Below, piece by piece: positions 8,051-15,506 of a stretch of DNA of 37,765 nt. The notes under the pieces were generated by a model, which ran no database searches, was not told where the DNA came from, and was given only the letters and a program-made list of their open reading frames with translations. Numbering within the stretch: position 1 is the stretch's first letter; each line of letters opens with the position of its first letter. The stretch lies in NCBI GenBank assembly GCA_903856025.1, contig CAIOAQ010000563.1, positions 1-37,765 of the forward strand, in the 5' to 3' direction. Source of the stretch: an uncultured beta proteobacterium (GTDB lineage Bacteria > Pseudomonadota > Gammaproteobacteria > Burkholderiales > Burkholderiaceae_C). Both the position numbers and the translations under genes were made by a program.

Positions 8051-8629
8051 ATGGGCAACCGTCTCACACAAATCGCCACCCGCACCGGGGACAACGGCAC
8101 CACCGGCCTGGGCGACAACACCCGGGTGTCAAAAGACAGCTTGCGTGTGCACGCCATGGGTGATGTGGACGAGCTCAACTCGCACATTGGCTTGCTGCTG
8201 TGCGAGGACATGCCCAGTGATGTGCGCCCTCTGTTGGTGGCGATCCAGCATGAACTGTTCAACCTGGGGGGCGAGTTGTCGATTCCGGGGTTCGAACTGC
8301 TCAAGCCCCAGGCGGTAATGGCGCTGGACGAGGCACTGGCGGTGCACAACGCCGCCTTGCCCAGGCTGCAGGAGTTCATCTTGCCAGCAGGTACCCGCGC
8401 GGCGTCGCTAGCCCATGTGTGCCGTACCGTGGCACGGCGCGCCGAGCGTGCGGTGGTGGCGCTCGAAGGGCAGGAGGCACTCAAAGACACGCCACGCCAG
8501 TACCTCAACCGCTTGTCAGACCTGATGTTTGTTCTGGCCCGGGTACTGAACCGCCACCGTGCCGACGGCAGTGTGGGTGACGATGTTTACTGGCACAGCG
8601 AAAAAATGGCGCGCAACGCCGACCAGTGA
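8051..8629 (+). CDS. pduO: PduO-type ATP:cob(I)alamin adenosyltransferase
   Basis: The 192-residue protein begins TQIATRTGDNGTTGLGD, the ATP-binding P-loop-like signature of PduO/MMAB-type adenosyltransferases. It also has VHAMGDVDELNSHIG and the helical core motif CRTVARRAERAV, and ends with LNRLSDLMFVLARVLN. It transfers the 5'-deoxyadenosyl group from ATP to cob(I)alamin, giving adenosylcobalamin for mutases and other B12 enzymes. A clean AAGGA site lies 6 nt before the ATG. It stands alone on the plus strand, divergent from the amr operon and convergent with the small YdcH gene. No B12-dependent enzyme is encoded in the window, so the client is elsewhere. Confidence 0.92.
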   Translation: MGNRLTQIATRTGDNGTTGLGDNTRVSKDSLRVHAMGDVDELNSHIGLLLCEDMPSDVRPLLVAIQHELFNLGGELSIPGFELLKPQAVMALDEALAVHNAALPRLQEFILPAGTRAASLAHVCRTVARRAERAVVALEGQEALKDTPRQYLNRLSDLMFVLARVLNRHRADGSVGDDVYWHSEKMARNADQ

Positions 8630-8631
8630 GT

Positions 8632-8646
8632 TGCCCGGTGCGGGCA
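8632..8646. terminator. Possible short hairpin between convergent genes
   Basis: TGCCCGGTGCGGGCA can fold with a 5-bp GC-rich stem between the stops of pduO (8629) and the ydcH-like gene (8654). There is no clear T-run, so it is at best a weak terminator. Confidence 0.3.
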
Positions 8647-8653
8647 CCTTGTG

Positions 8654-8872
8654 TCAGGCTTGCGCGTTTTTTTTCAGGAGCGCGTAGAGCTCGTCTTTGA
8701 GATGCAGTTTTTCTTTCTTGAGTTGCTCGATTTCTTCAGGTGTGGCCGGGTCGGTGCGTGAGACCATGCGTTTGACCTGTTGATCCAGCGTGTTGTGCTG
8801 CTGAAAAAGACTGGAAAAGTGCGCGTCAGTCGATTTGAGCTGGGTGATCAGGTCGCGATATTCAGGAAACAT
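8654..8872 (-). CDS. YdcH/DUF465-family small coiled protein
   Basis: A 72-residue, highly charged helical protein from MFPEYRDLITQLKSTD, with EEIEQLKKEKLHLKDELYALL near the end written here as two parts: EEIEQLKKEKLHLKDE then LYALL. This matches the YdcH (DUF465) family of small coiled-coil proteins of unknown function, common in Proteobacteria. The open frame runs further upstream to 8932, but ATG 8872 with AAGGG just before it gives the normal family length. It is convergent with pduO and appears monocistronic. Confidence 0.82.
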   Translation of the reverse strand: MFPEYRDLITQLKSTDAHFSSLFQQHNTLDQQVKRMVSRTDPATPEEIEQLKKEKLHLKDELYALLKKNAQA

Positions 8873-9029
8873 GGCATGCCCTTTTTTTGAATCAATCGGA
8901 GTCTTGAGGTCACAAGCGATAAGCACCTCCACTTTACTCCAGCCATGTGGGTTGCTGGCGCGCTACAAATAATAGAGCTGCATACCCTTTTAAATCAATG
9001 GGTGAAGCCTGATTTTCTATTGCATGCCG

Positions 9030-9452
9030 CTACTTTGGGGCCAGGATGGCCATGGTGATGCGCGACACGCAGGTCAGATCACCTGCCTCATTGACCATGT
9101 CGATTTGCCACACCTGGGTGGTGCGACCCAGATGAATGGGCCGGGTGGTGCCAGTCACCCAGCCACTTTTCACGCCACGCAGGTGATTGGCGTTGATGTC
9201 CAGTCCCACCGCCTGATGGCCTGCCGGGCAGGCATAGTTGGCTGCCACCGAGCCCAGCGTTTCGGCCAGCACCACGCTGACCCCGCCATGCAACAGGCCA
9301 AAGGGCTGGCGCGTGCGCGCATCCACCGGCACACGGGCGCGGATGAAGTCGTCCCCCACTTCCACAAATTCAATGCCCAGATGTGAGGCCGCCGTGTCCA
9401 GACTGGTGCGGGTGAGCTCTTCGACAGAAATCGGATGTTGCCAAATGGGCAT
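9030..9452 (-). CDS. PaaI/YdiI-type hotdog-fold acyl-CoA thioesterase
   Basis: The 140-residue protein has the hotdog thioesterase core: PFGLLHGGVSVVLAETLGS (about 50-68), where the HGG loop and the Glu (E64) are the usual catalytic or binding elements. GLDINANHLRGVKSGWVTG and the strand TTQVWQIDMVNEAGDLTC follow. It resembles PaaI and YdiI/MenI (hydroxyphenylacetyl-CoA or DHNA-CoA hydrolases). Substrate is not inferable from sequence; the neighbours do not help. It runs divergently from the solute-binding protein gene beginning at 9576. Confidence 0.85.
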   Translation of the reverse strand: MPIWQHPISVEELTRTSLDTAASHLGIEFVEVGDDFIRARVPVDARTRQPFGLLHGGVSVVLAETLGSVAANYACPAGHQAVGLDINANHLRGVKSGWVTGTTRPIHLGRTTQVWQIDMVNEAGDLTCVSRITMAILAPK

Positions 9453-9575
9453 TCAAAACTCCAAAAAAGATGTTGTGTTGGACTATATAACCATTGCGCG
9501 GCCATGATGCCGGAACAAGCAAAATACGTACTAACACCAATGGAGAAGGTTGGAGATTCGATCAAAAATGGAGGC

Positions 9576-10373
9576 ATGGACATCACACGCGCCCTCCCCG
9601 CCACTGTTCTTGCGGGTGCCCTGCTTGTCGCGAGTAGCATGGCAGACGCAGGCGGCAAATTGCGTTGTGTGTCGCTTGAATATCCACCGCTGGTGTTTGC
9701 CGACGCGGACAAGCGTGCACAAGGAATCGCAGTTGACGTGGTGAAATTGGCCCTGGAGCCAGCCGGTTGGTCTGTTGAGGTGGAAATTTTGCCATGGGCC
9801 CGCTCACTCAAGCTGATTCAAGAGGGGCAGAGGGACTGCATATTTACGATCTTCAAGACGCCCGAACGGGAGAAATTTCTAGATTTCAGCCAGCATCCCC
9901 TCTTGGTCCAATCCATCAACCTGTATACGCAAAAAACGTCTCGCATTCGGTTTGACGGGGACTTGTCCAAACTAAAGGGTCATTCGTTTTCGACGGTTTT
10001 CAAGGTGAACTACGGTGAAAAATTTGCAGCAAAAAAAGCGGAGCTGAGAGTCAGTGAGGAGTACACACCCACAGATTCCTTTCTGCAGCTAGGTCGCAAC
10101 CGGGTGGATTTGGTCATCAGCAACGTCTTTCTGGCAGCGTATGAACTTGGCAATGGCGCCGCCTCGGTGGCTGGCAATATTCTGGAGTTACACCCCCCCG
10201 TGGAAACGGTAACGTCCTACATCGCCTTCCCGAAAGATAAAAACACGCAGGCCCGCATCGACTTCGATGCCAATATAGAAAGGGTGCTAAAAGGAAACGG
10301 TGGCAAAGAATTCAAGAGAATTTTGGACAAATACCAGATCCCTTTGTCGTTGAGGACAAGCTTGGTTAAATAA
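9576..10373 (+). CDS. Orphan periplasmic solute-binding protein (family 3-like)
   Basis: From ATG 9576 the product has 265 residues with a signal peptide (MDITRALPATVLAGALLVAS, cleavage near SMADA-GG). The mature part looks like a family 3 bacterial solute-binding domain: EYPPLVFADADKRAQGIAVD, LPWARSLKLIQEGQRDCIF, and TPEREKFLDFSQHPLL. There is no permease or ATPase gene beside it, so it may be a sensor or enzyme-associated binder, or use a transporter encoded elsewhere. In-frame ATGs at 9504 and 9540 are possible; 9576 best fits the signal peptide even though GGAGG lies only 1 nt upstream. Codon use is visibly less GC-rich than in the surrounding genes. Confidence 0.75.
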   Translation: MDITRALPATVLAGALLVASSMADAGGKLRCVSLEYPPLVFADADKRAQGIAVDVVKLALEPAGWSVEVEILPWARSLKLIQEGQRDCIFTIFKTPEREKFLDFSQHPLLVQSINLYTQKTSRIRFDGDLSKLKGHSFSTVFKVNYGEKFAAKKAELRVSEEYTPTDSFLQLGRNRVDLVISNVFLAAYELGNGAASVAGNILELHPPVETVTSYIAFPKDKNTQARIDFDANIERVLKGNGGKEFKRILDKYQIPLSLRTSLVK

Positions 10374-10525
10374 TGCAGTTGAAGTGGTCAAAGTTGGTAA
10401 TTTTGAGGCTTTCCATGGTGGTTTCAAAGCCATGGGGGTCAGGTTACGGACGCTAGGAATAACAACACAGGCGCGAGACAGGGCATCACCTGAACATGCG
10501 CCAATCCAATAAACAAGAGAATTCC

Positions 10526-11368
10526 ATGCCACAAACACGCAGTACTGCCGATGTTGCGCTTAAAGGTCCTTTTAAAGCACACGGAGAAATTACTTATCGA
10601 ATTGAAGGCCGGATTTTGCGCACTGCAGCAACCGGACCATTTAACAATGAGCTGGTGGGCGCAATCCCGTCCGTGATCAAGGAATTGATTGCCAAGCTCG
10701 TGCGGCAGGGTAAATGGGGACAAATCATTACTTTCCACCGCAGCGCGCTCGGTTCGCCATCGGCCATTAGTGACTTCGCTGCGTATCTGAAGGCAAGGTA
10801 CACCCATCCTGAAACAAATCCAGTTGTTGCGCTTGTTTTTCCACGCGAAGTCGAAGGCGGCCATTTGATGGCACCCCTGTATTTGAAGTGCTACCTTGAT
10901 ACCGACATCGTCAGCAAGATCTTTGTGGACGATTCCTCGGCACACAGCTGGGTCGAATCGATGATTCAGCAATCCTCTGAAGAGATTGCGTGGAACGAAA
11001 AATACCAGGTAGGTGATGCGGCGATGGACGAACAGCATCAGGAACTCTTTGTGCGGGCTGCCGCTGTCATTGCCGCGACGACGAGCGGTGGTCAGGCGCT
11101 AAGCTCAATGCGGCTCCATCAATACACGCGAACCCATTTTGGACACGAGGAAAACCAGATGCGTCGTCTAAAGTACCCTGATATGGACGAGCACACCCGC
11201 CAGCATTTGGATTTGATCGACCGGCTTGAAGTCATCTCCAAAAATATCGCCAATAACAATTTCGTCAAATCCGACATCGAGGAATTCATTTCTCATTGGC
11301 TGCTGAACCATATAGCCAATGACGATCAGAAGCTTGCTGACTACCTGAAGGCATCAAAGAAAACCTGA
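10526..11368 (+). CDS. Bacteriohemerythrin fused to an N-terminal SpoIIAA/STAS-like domain
   Basis: The 280-residue protein has two parts. Residues 154-280 form a bacteriohemerythrin with all diiron ligands visible: His171 (DEQHQ), His204 and Glu208 (HFGHEE), His223 and His227 (HTRQH), His262 and Asp267 (HIANDD). Such domains bind O2 reversibly and act in oxygen sensing or delivery. Residues about 15-150 (ITYRIEGRILRTAATGPFNN, then WGQIITFHRSALGSPSA) resemble the SpoIIAA/STAS-like alpha-beta fold, by eye only. No membrane segment or signal peptide is seen, so it should be cytoplasmic. ATG 10526 is chosen because AAGAGA sits 5 nt upstream; an in-frame ATG lies at 10496. It follows the solute-binding protein gene by about 150 nt; co-transcription is possible but not shown. 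Confidence 0.82.
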   Translation: MPQTRSTADVALKGPFKAHGEITYRIEGRILRTAATGPFNNELVGAIPSVIKELIAKLVRQGKWGQIITFHRSALGSPSAISDFAAYLKARYTHPETNPVVALVFPREVEGGHLMAPLYLKCYLDTDIVSKIFVDDSSAHSWVESMIQQSSEEIAWNEKYQVGDAAMDEQHQELFVRAAAVIAATTSGGQALSSMRLHQYTRTHFGHEENQMRRLKYPDMDEHTRQHLDLIDRLEVISKNIANNNFVKSDIEEFISHWLLNHIANDDQKLADYLKASKKT

Positions 11369-11396
11369 CGCGTTGATCAGCAGCGGCTAGTCTCTT

Positions 11397-11460
11397 GCAT
11401 TCAATTTGAATGCCGCCACAACCTGCCCTGAGTCGCAAGCTGGGAGCTTGTAACTCAGGG
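11397..11460. terminator. Tandem inverted repeats between convergent genes
   Basis: A perfect palindrome GCATTCAATTTGAATGC (11397-11413) is followed by a strong hairpin. Its outer stem is CCCTGAGT (11426-11433) with ACTCAGGG (11453-11460); its inner stem is CAAGCT with AGCTTG. They lie between the hemerythrin gene (ends 11368) and the oppositely directed usp gene (ends 11469). No T-run follows on either strand, so a bidirectional terminator or mRNA 3'-end stabiliser is inferred rather than proven. Confidence 0.5.
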
Positions 11461-11468
11461 CGATGGTG

Positions 11469-11930
11469 TCACGCAGAAAAGTTTTCGCGCACGAGTAGCA
11501 GCGAACAGTTTGCAATGCGCACCAAATTCTCCGCTACGCTGCCCACCAGCATGCGTTCGAAGCCGCGTCGGCCATGGGTGCCGACCACGATCAGGTCAGC
11601 ATTCCATTGGCCTGCCGCCTCCGCAATCATTTCGGCGACACGCCGTTGCGTGGATTCGATCAGTAGACGCTCTGTTGTGCAGCCCGCTGCAGTGGCTTTG
11701 GCCTGGGCCTGATCCAGCAGGTCATTGCCCGATGCCCGCATCTCCTTCTTGATCAGGTCAATGTTGATGTAGCTGCCAAGCCCCATGCCGTGCTGTTCCA
11801 CTGGACCTTCGTCCAAAGCGTTTGCAATGCAAAGCGTCGCCGATTGGGTGAGTGCCAAAGCGATGGCTTCATCCAATGCCTTTTGTGCGGTGCTGCTGTT
11901 GTCGATGGCGACAAAAATTCGCTTGCTCAT
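11469..11930 (-). CDS. UspA-family universal stress protein
   Basis: A single-domain 153-residue Usp. It begins RIFVAIDNSSTAQKALDEAI and ends with the ATP-binding-type motif GTHGRRGFERMLVGS (GxxG-9x-GS, 117-131) and ALLVLVRE-like strand (SLLLVRENF). ATP-binding Usp proteins act in stress survival and as regulatory partners of transporters. It starts 18 nt after the lldP stop on the same strand, so it is almost certainly co-transcribed with the lactate permease and may modulate it. That link is inferred from position. Confidence 0.88.
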   Translation of the reverse strand: MSKRIFVAIDNSSTAQKALDEAIALALTQSATLCIANALDEGPVEQHGMGLGSYINIDLIKKEMRASGNDLLDQAQAKATAAGCTTERLLIESTQRRVAEMIAEAAGQWNADLIVVGTHGRRGFERMLVGSVAENLVRIANCSLLLVRENFSA

Positions 11931-11948
11931 AAGGTGTGCTCCGTAAAA

Positions 11949-13610
11949 TTATTTGACGACCATCAGCGTGAACGGGAATACGTAAGCTTGCATGGTCACA
12001 AAGATGCCGACCAGACAGGCCAGGGCCAACGAATGAAAGAACACGTAGCGCAGAATGTCACCTTCATGGTTGAACCAACGCGTCGCAGTAGAGGCAACCA
12101 CAATCGATTGCGCGTCGATCATTTTGCCCATCACGCCACCCGAACTGTTGGCGGCTCCCATTAAATTGGGCGACAGGCCGAGTTGATCCGCTGCGACCCT
12201 TTGCATGCCACCGAAGAGCACGTTGGAGGCGGTGTCCGATCCGGTCATTGCGACGCCAACCCATCCCATCAGAGTGCCAAAGAAGGGGTAAAACACACCG
12301 CTGTTGGCGAAAGCCAGCCCCAAGGTGGTATCTGTGCCTGAGTAACGTGTCAAAGTACCCAGCCCCAGCATCAGGACGATGGTCATGAGGGAGTAGCGAA
12401 CCAGCCAGAAAGTGCGACAGAAGGTGCGCACGATCTCCGTGGGTTTGTACTTCATGACCAGTGCGCCAACGATGGCCGACAGCAAGATGCCCGTGCCCGT
12501 GGCCGAGAGCAGGCCCAGCACATAGACGGCACCTTCCTTGGTGGGCTTCACAACGACCGGAGGCATTTTCTCAATCAGATTGTGCAAACCAGCCATGGGA
12601 AAGGTAGGGGCGTAAATGCTGTTGAGCCATGTTTTTACCGATGGCAGACCCCAGATGAATACAAACACCGTCAATATCAGCCATGGCGTCCAGGCGCGGA
12701 CCAGCTCAGCGCGCGTGTAGGCCACTTGAGGTGCGGCTGGTTTGGTATCGCCACCGTCCGTCTCATGGCCTTTCAGGTTGGGCGAAGTCCAGATCTTCTT
12801 GGGCTGCCAGAAGCGCAGAAATACCACCAGAGAGATCATCGAGACGATGGCCGCGATGATGTCTACCAACTCTGGGCCAATGAAATTGGACACCAGGTAT
12901 TGTGGAATGGCAAACGAGAGGCCAGTGACCAGAATGGCTGGCCAAATTTCCATCATCGCTTTGCGTCCTGCAAAGGCCCAGATCAGCCAGAACGGCACAA
13001 TCAGCGAGAAGAAAGGCAGTTGACGCCCGATCATTGCAGTCACCTGCATCAGATCGTAGCCGTGCACCTTGGCCAAAGTAATGACGGGCGTGCCCAGCGC
13101 ACCAAATGCGACCGGTGCGGTGTTCGCAATCAGGCTCAGGCCTGAGGCTGCAAGCGGCGAAAATCCCAGACCTATTAAGATGCCTGCGGTCACGGCCACG
13201 GGTGTGCCAAAACCCGCTGCGCCTTCAAAGAAGGCACCAAAGCAAAAGGCAATCAACAGCAACTGCAATCGACGGTCATCGGTGATGCCAGAGAGCGAGG
13301 CTTGCAGCACTTTGAAGCTGCCGTTTTGCTCTGCCAGTTGCTGCAGGAAAATGATGTTCAGCACAATCCAGCCGATGGGCAGCAGGCCAGTGAAACCTCC
13401 ATACATGGCCGCCGTACCGGCCATGCTGGCCGGCATACCGTAGGCGAAAACGGCCACCAGAAGTGCGGCCGCCAGGCCTAACGCGGCCGCAATATGGGCC
13501 TTGATGTGAAGAAAGCCAAGTGACACGAGCATCACCACCACCGGCACGGCCGCCAGCAAGGTGGAAATGACCATGTTCCCAAATGGGTCGTAAACCTGTT
13601 GCCAAATCAT
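11949..13610 (-). CDS. lldP: L-lactate permease LldP
   Basis: A 553-residue polytopic membrane protein (about 12-14 hydrophobic segments) with landmarks of the LctP family: an early AALGLAAALLVAVFAYGMP helix, FGAFFEGAAGFGTPVAV, and near the C-terminus MTGSDTASNVLFGGMQ and GAANSSGGVMGKMIDAQS. It takes up lactate (and glycolate in some species) with protons across the inner membrane. AGGAG lies 6 nt before ATG 13610. It is divergent from lldR, and the 344-bp intergenic region holds a pair of matching regulator sites. A usp gene follows it. No L-lactate dehydrogenase gene (lldD or lutABC) is adjacent; the FAD dehydrogenase at 3785-5209 could act on the imported D-isomer. Confidence 0.93.
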   Translation of the reverse strand: MIWQQVYDPFGNMVISTLLAAVPVVVMLVSLGFLHIKAHIAAALGLAAALLVAVFAYGMPASMAGTAAMYGGFTGLLPIGWIVLNIIFLQQLAEQNGSFKVLQASLSGITDDRRLQLLLIAFCFGAFFEGAAGFGTPVAVTAGILIGLGFSPLAASGLSLIANTAPVAFGALGTPVITLAKVHGYDLMQVTAMIGRQLPFFSLIVPFWLIWAFAGRKAMMEIWPAILVTGLSFAIPQYLVSNFIGPELVDIIAAIVSMISLVVFLRFWQPKKIWTSPNLKGHETDGGDTKPAAPQVAYTRAELVRAWTPWLILTVFVFIWGLPSVKTWLNSIYAPTFPMAGLHNLIEKMPPVVVKPTKEGAVYVLGLLSATGTGILLSAIVGALVMKYKPTEIVRTFCRTFWLVRYSLMTIVLMLGLGTLTRYSGTDTTLGLAFANSGVFYPFFGTLMGWVGVAMTGSDTASNVLFGGMQRVAADQLGLSPNLMGAANSSGGVMGKMIDAQSIVVASTATRWFNHEGDILRYVFFHSLALACLVGIFVTMQAYVFPFTLMVVK

Positions 13611-13821
13611 AGTTGTCTCCTAAAAAATTAATCTTCCAAGGTGTGGCGCTCAGTCTGCTCGCCCGTGGGTTTCTTCGCATCAACAATTCATCACAGCGTT
13701 CTCCATGGTGCATTCCTTAAGCAGGTGGGCGATAGAGCGAAAAGGTTGCCTGGGCAAGGCGGAACGCGTTGGTCATTTTGGGTATTGAGCGAAAGGAACA
13801 TCGTTTTTCTCAAAATGTCGG

Positions 13822-13837
13822 CAAAGTGGTATGACCA
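13822..13837 (+). promoter_or_regulatory. Putative LldR operator O1
   Basis: CAAAGTGGTATGACCA contains TGGT-ATG-ACCA, the TGGTNNNACCA palindrome bound by FadR-type GntR regulators such as PdhR and LldR. It is an exact reverse complement of the site at 13932-13947. A further half-site (GATGACCA) follows at once. Confidence 0.72.
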
Positions 13838-13931
13838 GATGACCAAATTCTAAAAAGCATGTGGATTTTTAAAATAGGGGTTTTCCCTCGCGCGTAAATC
13901 GGAATACGGCTTTGAATGGGCTACCATTACA

Positions 13932-13947
13932 TGGTCATACCACTTTG
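13932..13947 (-). promoter_or_regulatory. Putative LldR operator O2
   Basis: TGGTCATACCACTTTG is the exact inverted copy of O1; the palindrome centres (13832 and 13937) are 105 bp apart, close to ten helical turns. It sits just before the chosen lldR start, suiting autoregulation. Confidence 0.72.
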
Positions 13948-13954
13948 TATTTCT

Positions 13955-14719
13955 ATGTCCCAACTCCGCCCTACCGTGGTCCGACTGGCTGACACTGTCG
14001 CGGCCGAACTTGAAAAACGCATCCTTGAAGGGTCACTCAAGCCTGGAGATCGCTTGGCCGCTGAGCGCAACCTCGCGCAGGATCTGGGCGTGTCCCGCCC
14101 GTCGCTGCGTGAAGCCATTCAGAAGCTGGTATCAAAAGGTTTTTTGAGCACCCGCCATGGCGGGGGCACTTTTGTCACGGACCGGATGGAAGCGCACTTC
14201 GCTGATCCCTGGGCGGATTTGGTCAAAGGCCATCCCGTGCTGCACCAAGACTTGCTGGAATTTCGCCAGATGCTCGAAAGCGAGGCTGCTCAACTGGCTG
14301 CAGACCGTGCCACCGACGCTGATATTCGGCGTCTGGACGCGGTGTACGCAAAATTGGACGAAGTCTATGCCGGTGAAAACCTGGCAGCCTGCATTGACGC
14401 AGACGTTGCGTTTCATCAGGTGATCGCTGAAGCCGCACACAACGTGTTGATCGGGCACCTGAGCGCGAGCCTGATGCGGGTGATCCACGGTCACATTTCA
14501 GACAATCTTGAGCACTTGCACGCGCGGCCACAACGCTGGGATCAGTTGCAGTCGCAGCACAGGGCCATCTGGCTGGCGGTCCGCGAGCACAGGTCAGAAG
14601 ATGCCGGACAAGCTGCACGCAACCACATCGAGTTCGTACGTCAGAGCATGGACAACAATGCCCGCGATGAGGAACGCCGCCTGAGTGCGTTGAGGCGGGC
14701 GGGCGAGTTTGTCGAATGA
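13955..14719 (+). CDS. lldR: LldR/PdhR-like FadR-family transcription regulator
   Basis: From ATG 13955 the product has 254 residues: an N-terminal winged helix of the GntR type (about 12-75, with LKPGDRLAAERNLAQDLGVS and SRPSLREAIQKL) and a C-terminal all-helical FCD ligand domain (about 97-230). That domain has the metal/ligand-site pattern DADVAFHQVIAEAAHN and a late QHRAIWLAV. In the family LldR represses lactate genes and is relieved by lactate. The frame is open back to 13916, but operator O2 lies at 13932-13947, so 13955 is the likely start although no good ribosome site is visible. Divergence from lldP and the TGGTNNNACCA sites support the name; PdhR-type pyruvate sensing is the main alternative. 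Confidence 0.83.
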   Translation: MSQLRPTVVRLADTVAAELEKRILEGSLKPGDRLAAERNLAQDLGVSRPSLREAIQKLVSKGFLSTRHGGGTFVTDRMEAHFADPWADLVKGHPVLHQDLLEFRQMLESEAAQLAADRATDADIRRLDAVYAKLDEVYAGENLAACIDADVAFHQVIAEAAHNVLIGHLSASLMRVIHGHISDNLEHLHARPQRWDQLQSQHRAIWLAVREHRSEDAGQAARNHIEFVRQSMDNNARDEERRLSALRRAGEFVE

Positions 14720-14812
14720 TTCGTATGACAACACCCCGCTAAAGTCAGGCTTCGCTGATCGTGCCGACCGACCAACGATTTCAAACATTGACACCGACAA
14801 TCTTTTTTGCAC

Positions 14813-15454
14813 ATGTTCCGTTACCTCACCATCCCCGTCACCCCGTTTGCCCAAAATTGTTCACTCGTCTGGTGCGACCAGACGCTCCAGGCTGCGGTGG
14901 TTGACCCCGGCGGCGATCTGGAACTATTGTTGGCCGAGGTCAAGCGCCTGGGCTTGAAGCTGGAGCAAATCTGGCTGACCCACGCGCACATTGACCATGC
15001 GGGCGGTGCAGGCGAGTTGGCCACGCGGTTGAACCTGCCCATCATCGGCCCGCACGAAGGTGATCAGTTCTGGATTGACGGCTTGCCCGCGCAGAGCAAG
15101 ATGTTTGGTTTTCCACCAGCCCAATTGTTCAAACCCACACGCTGGTTGCACGATGGTGACACGGTGACGGTGGGTGAATGCACTTTGCAAGTGCGCCACT
15201 GTCCTGGCCACACACCGGGTCATGTGGTGTTTTATTCAGCCGATTCCAAACGTGCGTTTGTGGGAGATGTGTTGTTTGCTGGCTCGATTGGCCGCACCGA
15301 CTTTCCACAAGGCGACCATGACACCTTGATTGCCAGCATCAAAAACCGACTGTGGCCGATGGGGGACGACACGGTGTTTATCCCTGGACACGGTCCCGAG
15401 AGTACCTTTGGCAGAGAGCGCCGCACCAATCCGTACGTGGCAGATGGTCTGTGA
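14813..15454 (+). CDS. MBL-fold metallo-hydrolase, glyoxalase II-like
   Basis: The 213-residue protein has the metallo-beta-lactamase zinc motif THAHIDHAGG (56-65), then HCPGHTPGHVVFY, FVGDVLFAGSIGRTDFP and PGHGPES. These are the complete metal ligand set of the YcbL/GloB-like hydrolases. GloB enzymes hydrolyse S-lactoylglutathione to D-lactate and glutathione. The short form without the GloB C-terminal domain fits YcbL-type proteins, whose substrate is less certain. It lies 93 nt after lldR on the same strand. The link to D-lactate chemistry is inferred. ATG 14813 is preferred to an upstream TTG. Confidence 0.87.
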   Translation: MFRYLTIPVTPFAQNCSLVWCDQTLQAAVVDPGGDLELLLAEVKRLGLKLEQIWLTHAHIDHAGGAGELATRLNLPIIGPHEGDQFWIDGLPAQSKMFGFPPAQLFKPTRWLHDGDTVTVGECTLQVRHCPGHTPGHVVFYSADSKRAFVGDVLFAGSIGRTDFPQGDHDTLIASIKNRLWPMGDDTVFIPGHGPESTFGRERRTNPYVADGL

Positions 15455-15506
15455 AAAGTATTATTACGATAGCAGATAACTCTTTTATTACGAGGGCTAC
15501 AGGCTA
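15455..15506 (-). repeat. Dispersed AT-rich intergenic repeat, copy 4 (reverse)
   Basis: On the minus strand it reads TAGCCTGTAGCCCTCGTAAT, then TATCTGCTATCGTAATAATAC. It fills the whole gap between two convergent stops; its first TAG is the stop codon (15504-15506) of the SRPBCC gene. Confidence 0.65.

Larger units (their letters stand above)
13611..13954. promoter_or_regulatory. Divergent lldP/lldR control region
   Basis: This 344-bp gap has no plausible gene. It holds the ribosome site of lldP and both LldR operator candidates, the lldR-proximal one ending 12 nt before the lldR start. The centre is AT-rich (13841-13880). Confidence 0.7.

Noticed and set aside
10420-10490. A terminator after the orphan binding protein (GGCTTT...AAAGCC)
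   Set aside because: The stem is only 6 bp with a long loop and no T-run.
13641-13853. A 70-codon frame in the lldP/lldR gap
   Set aside because: It covers operator O1, has no ribosome site or motif, and the region is better explained as regulatory.
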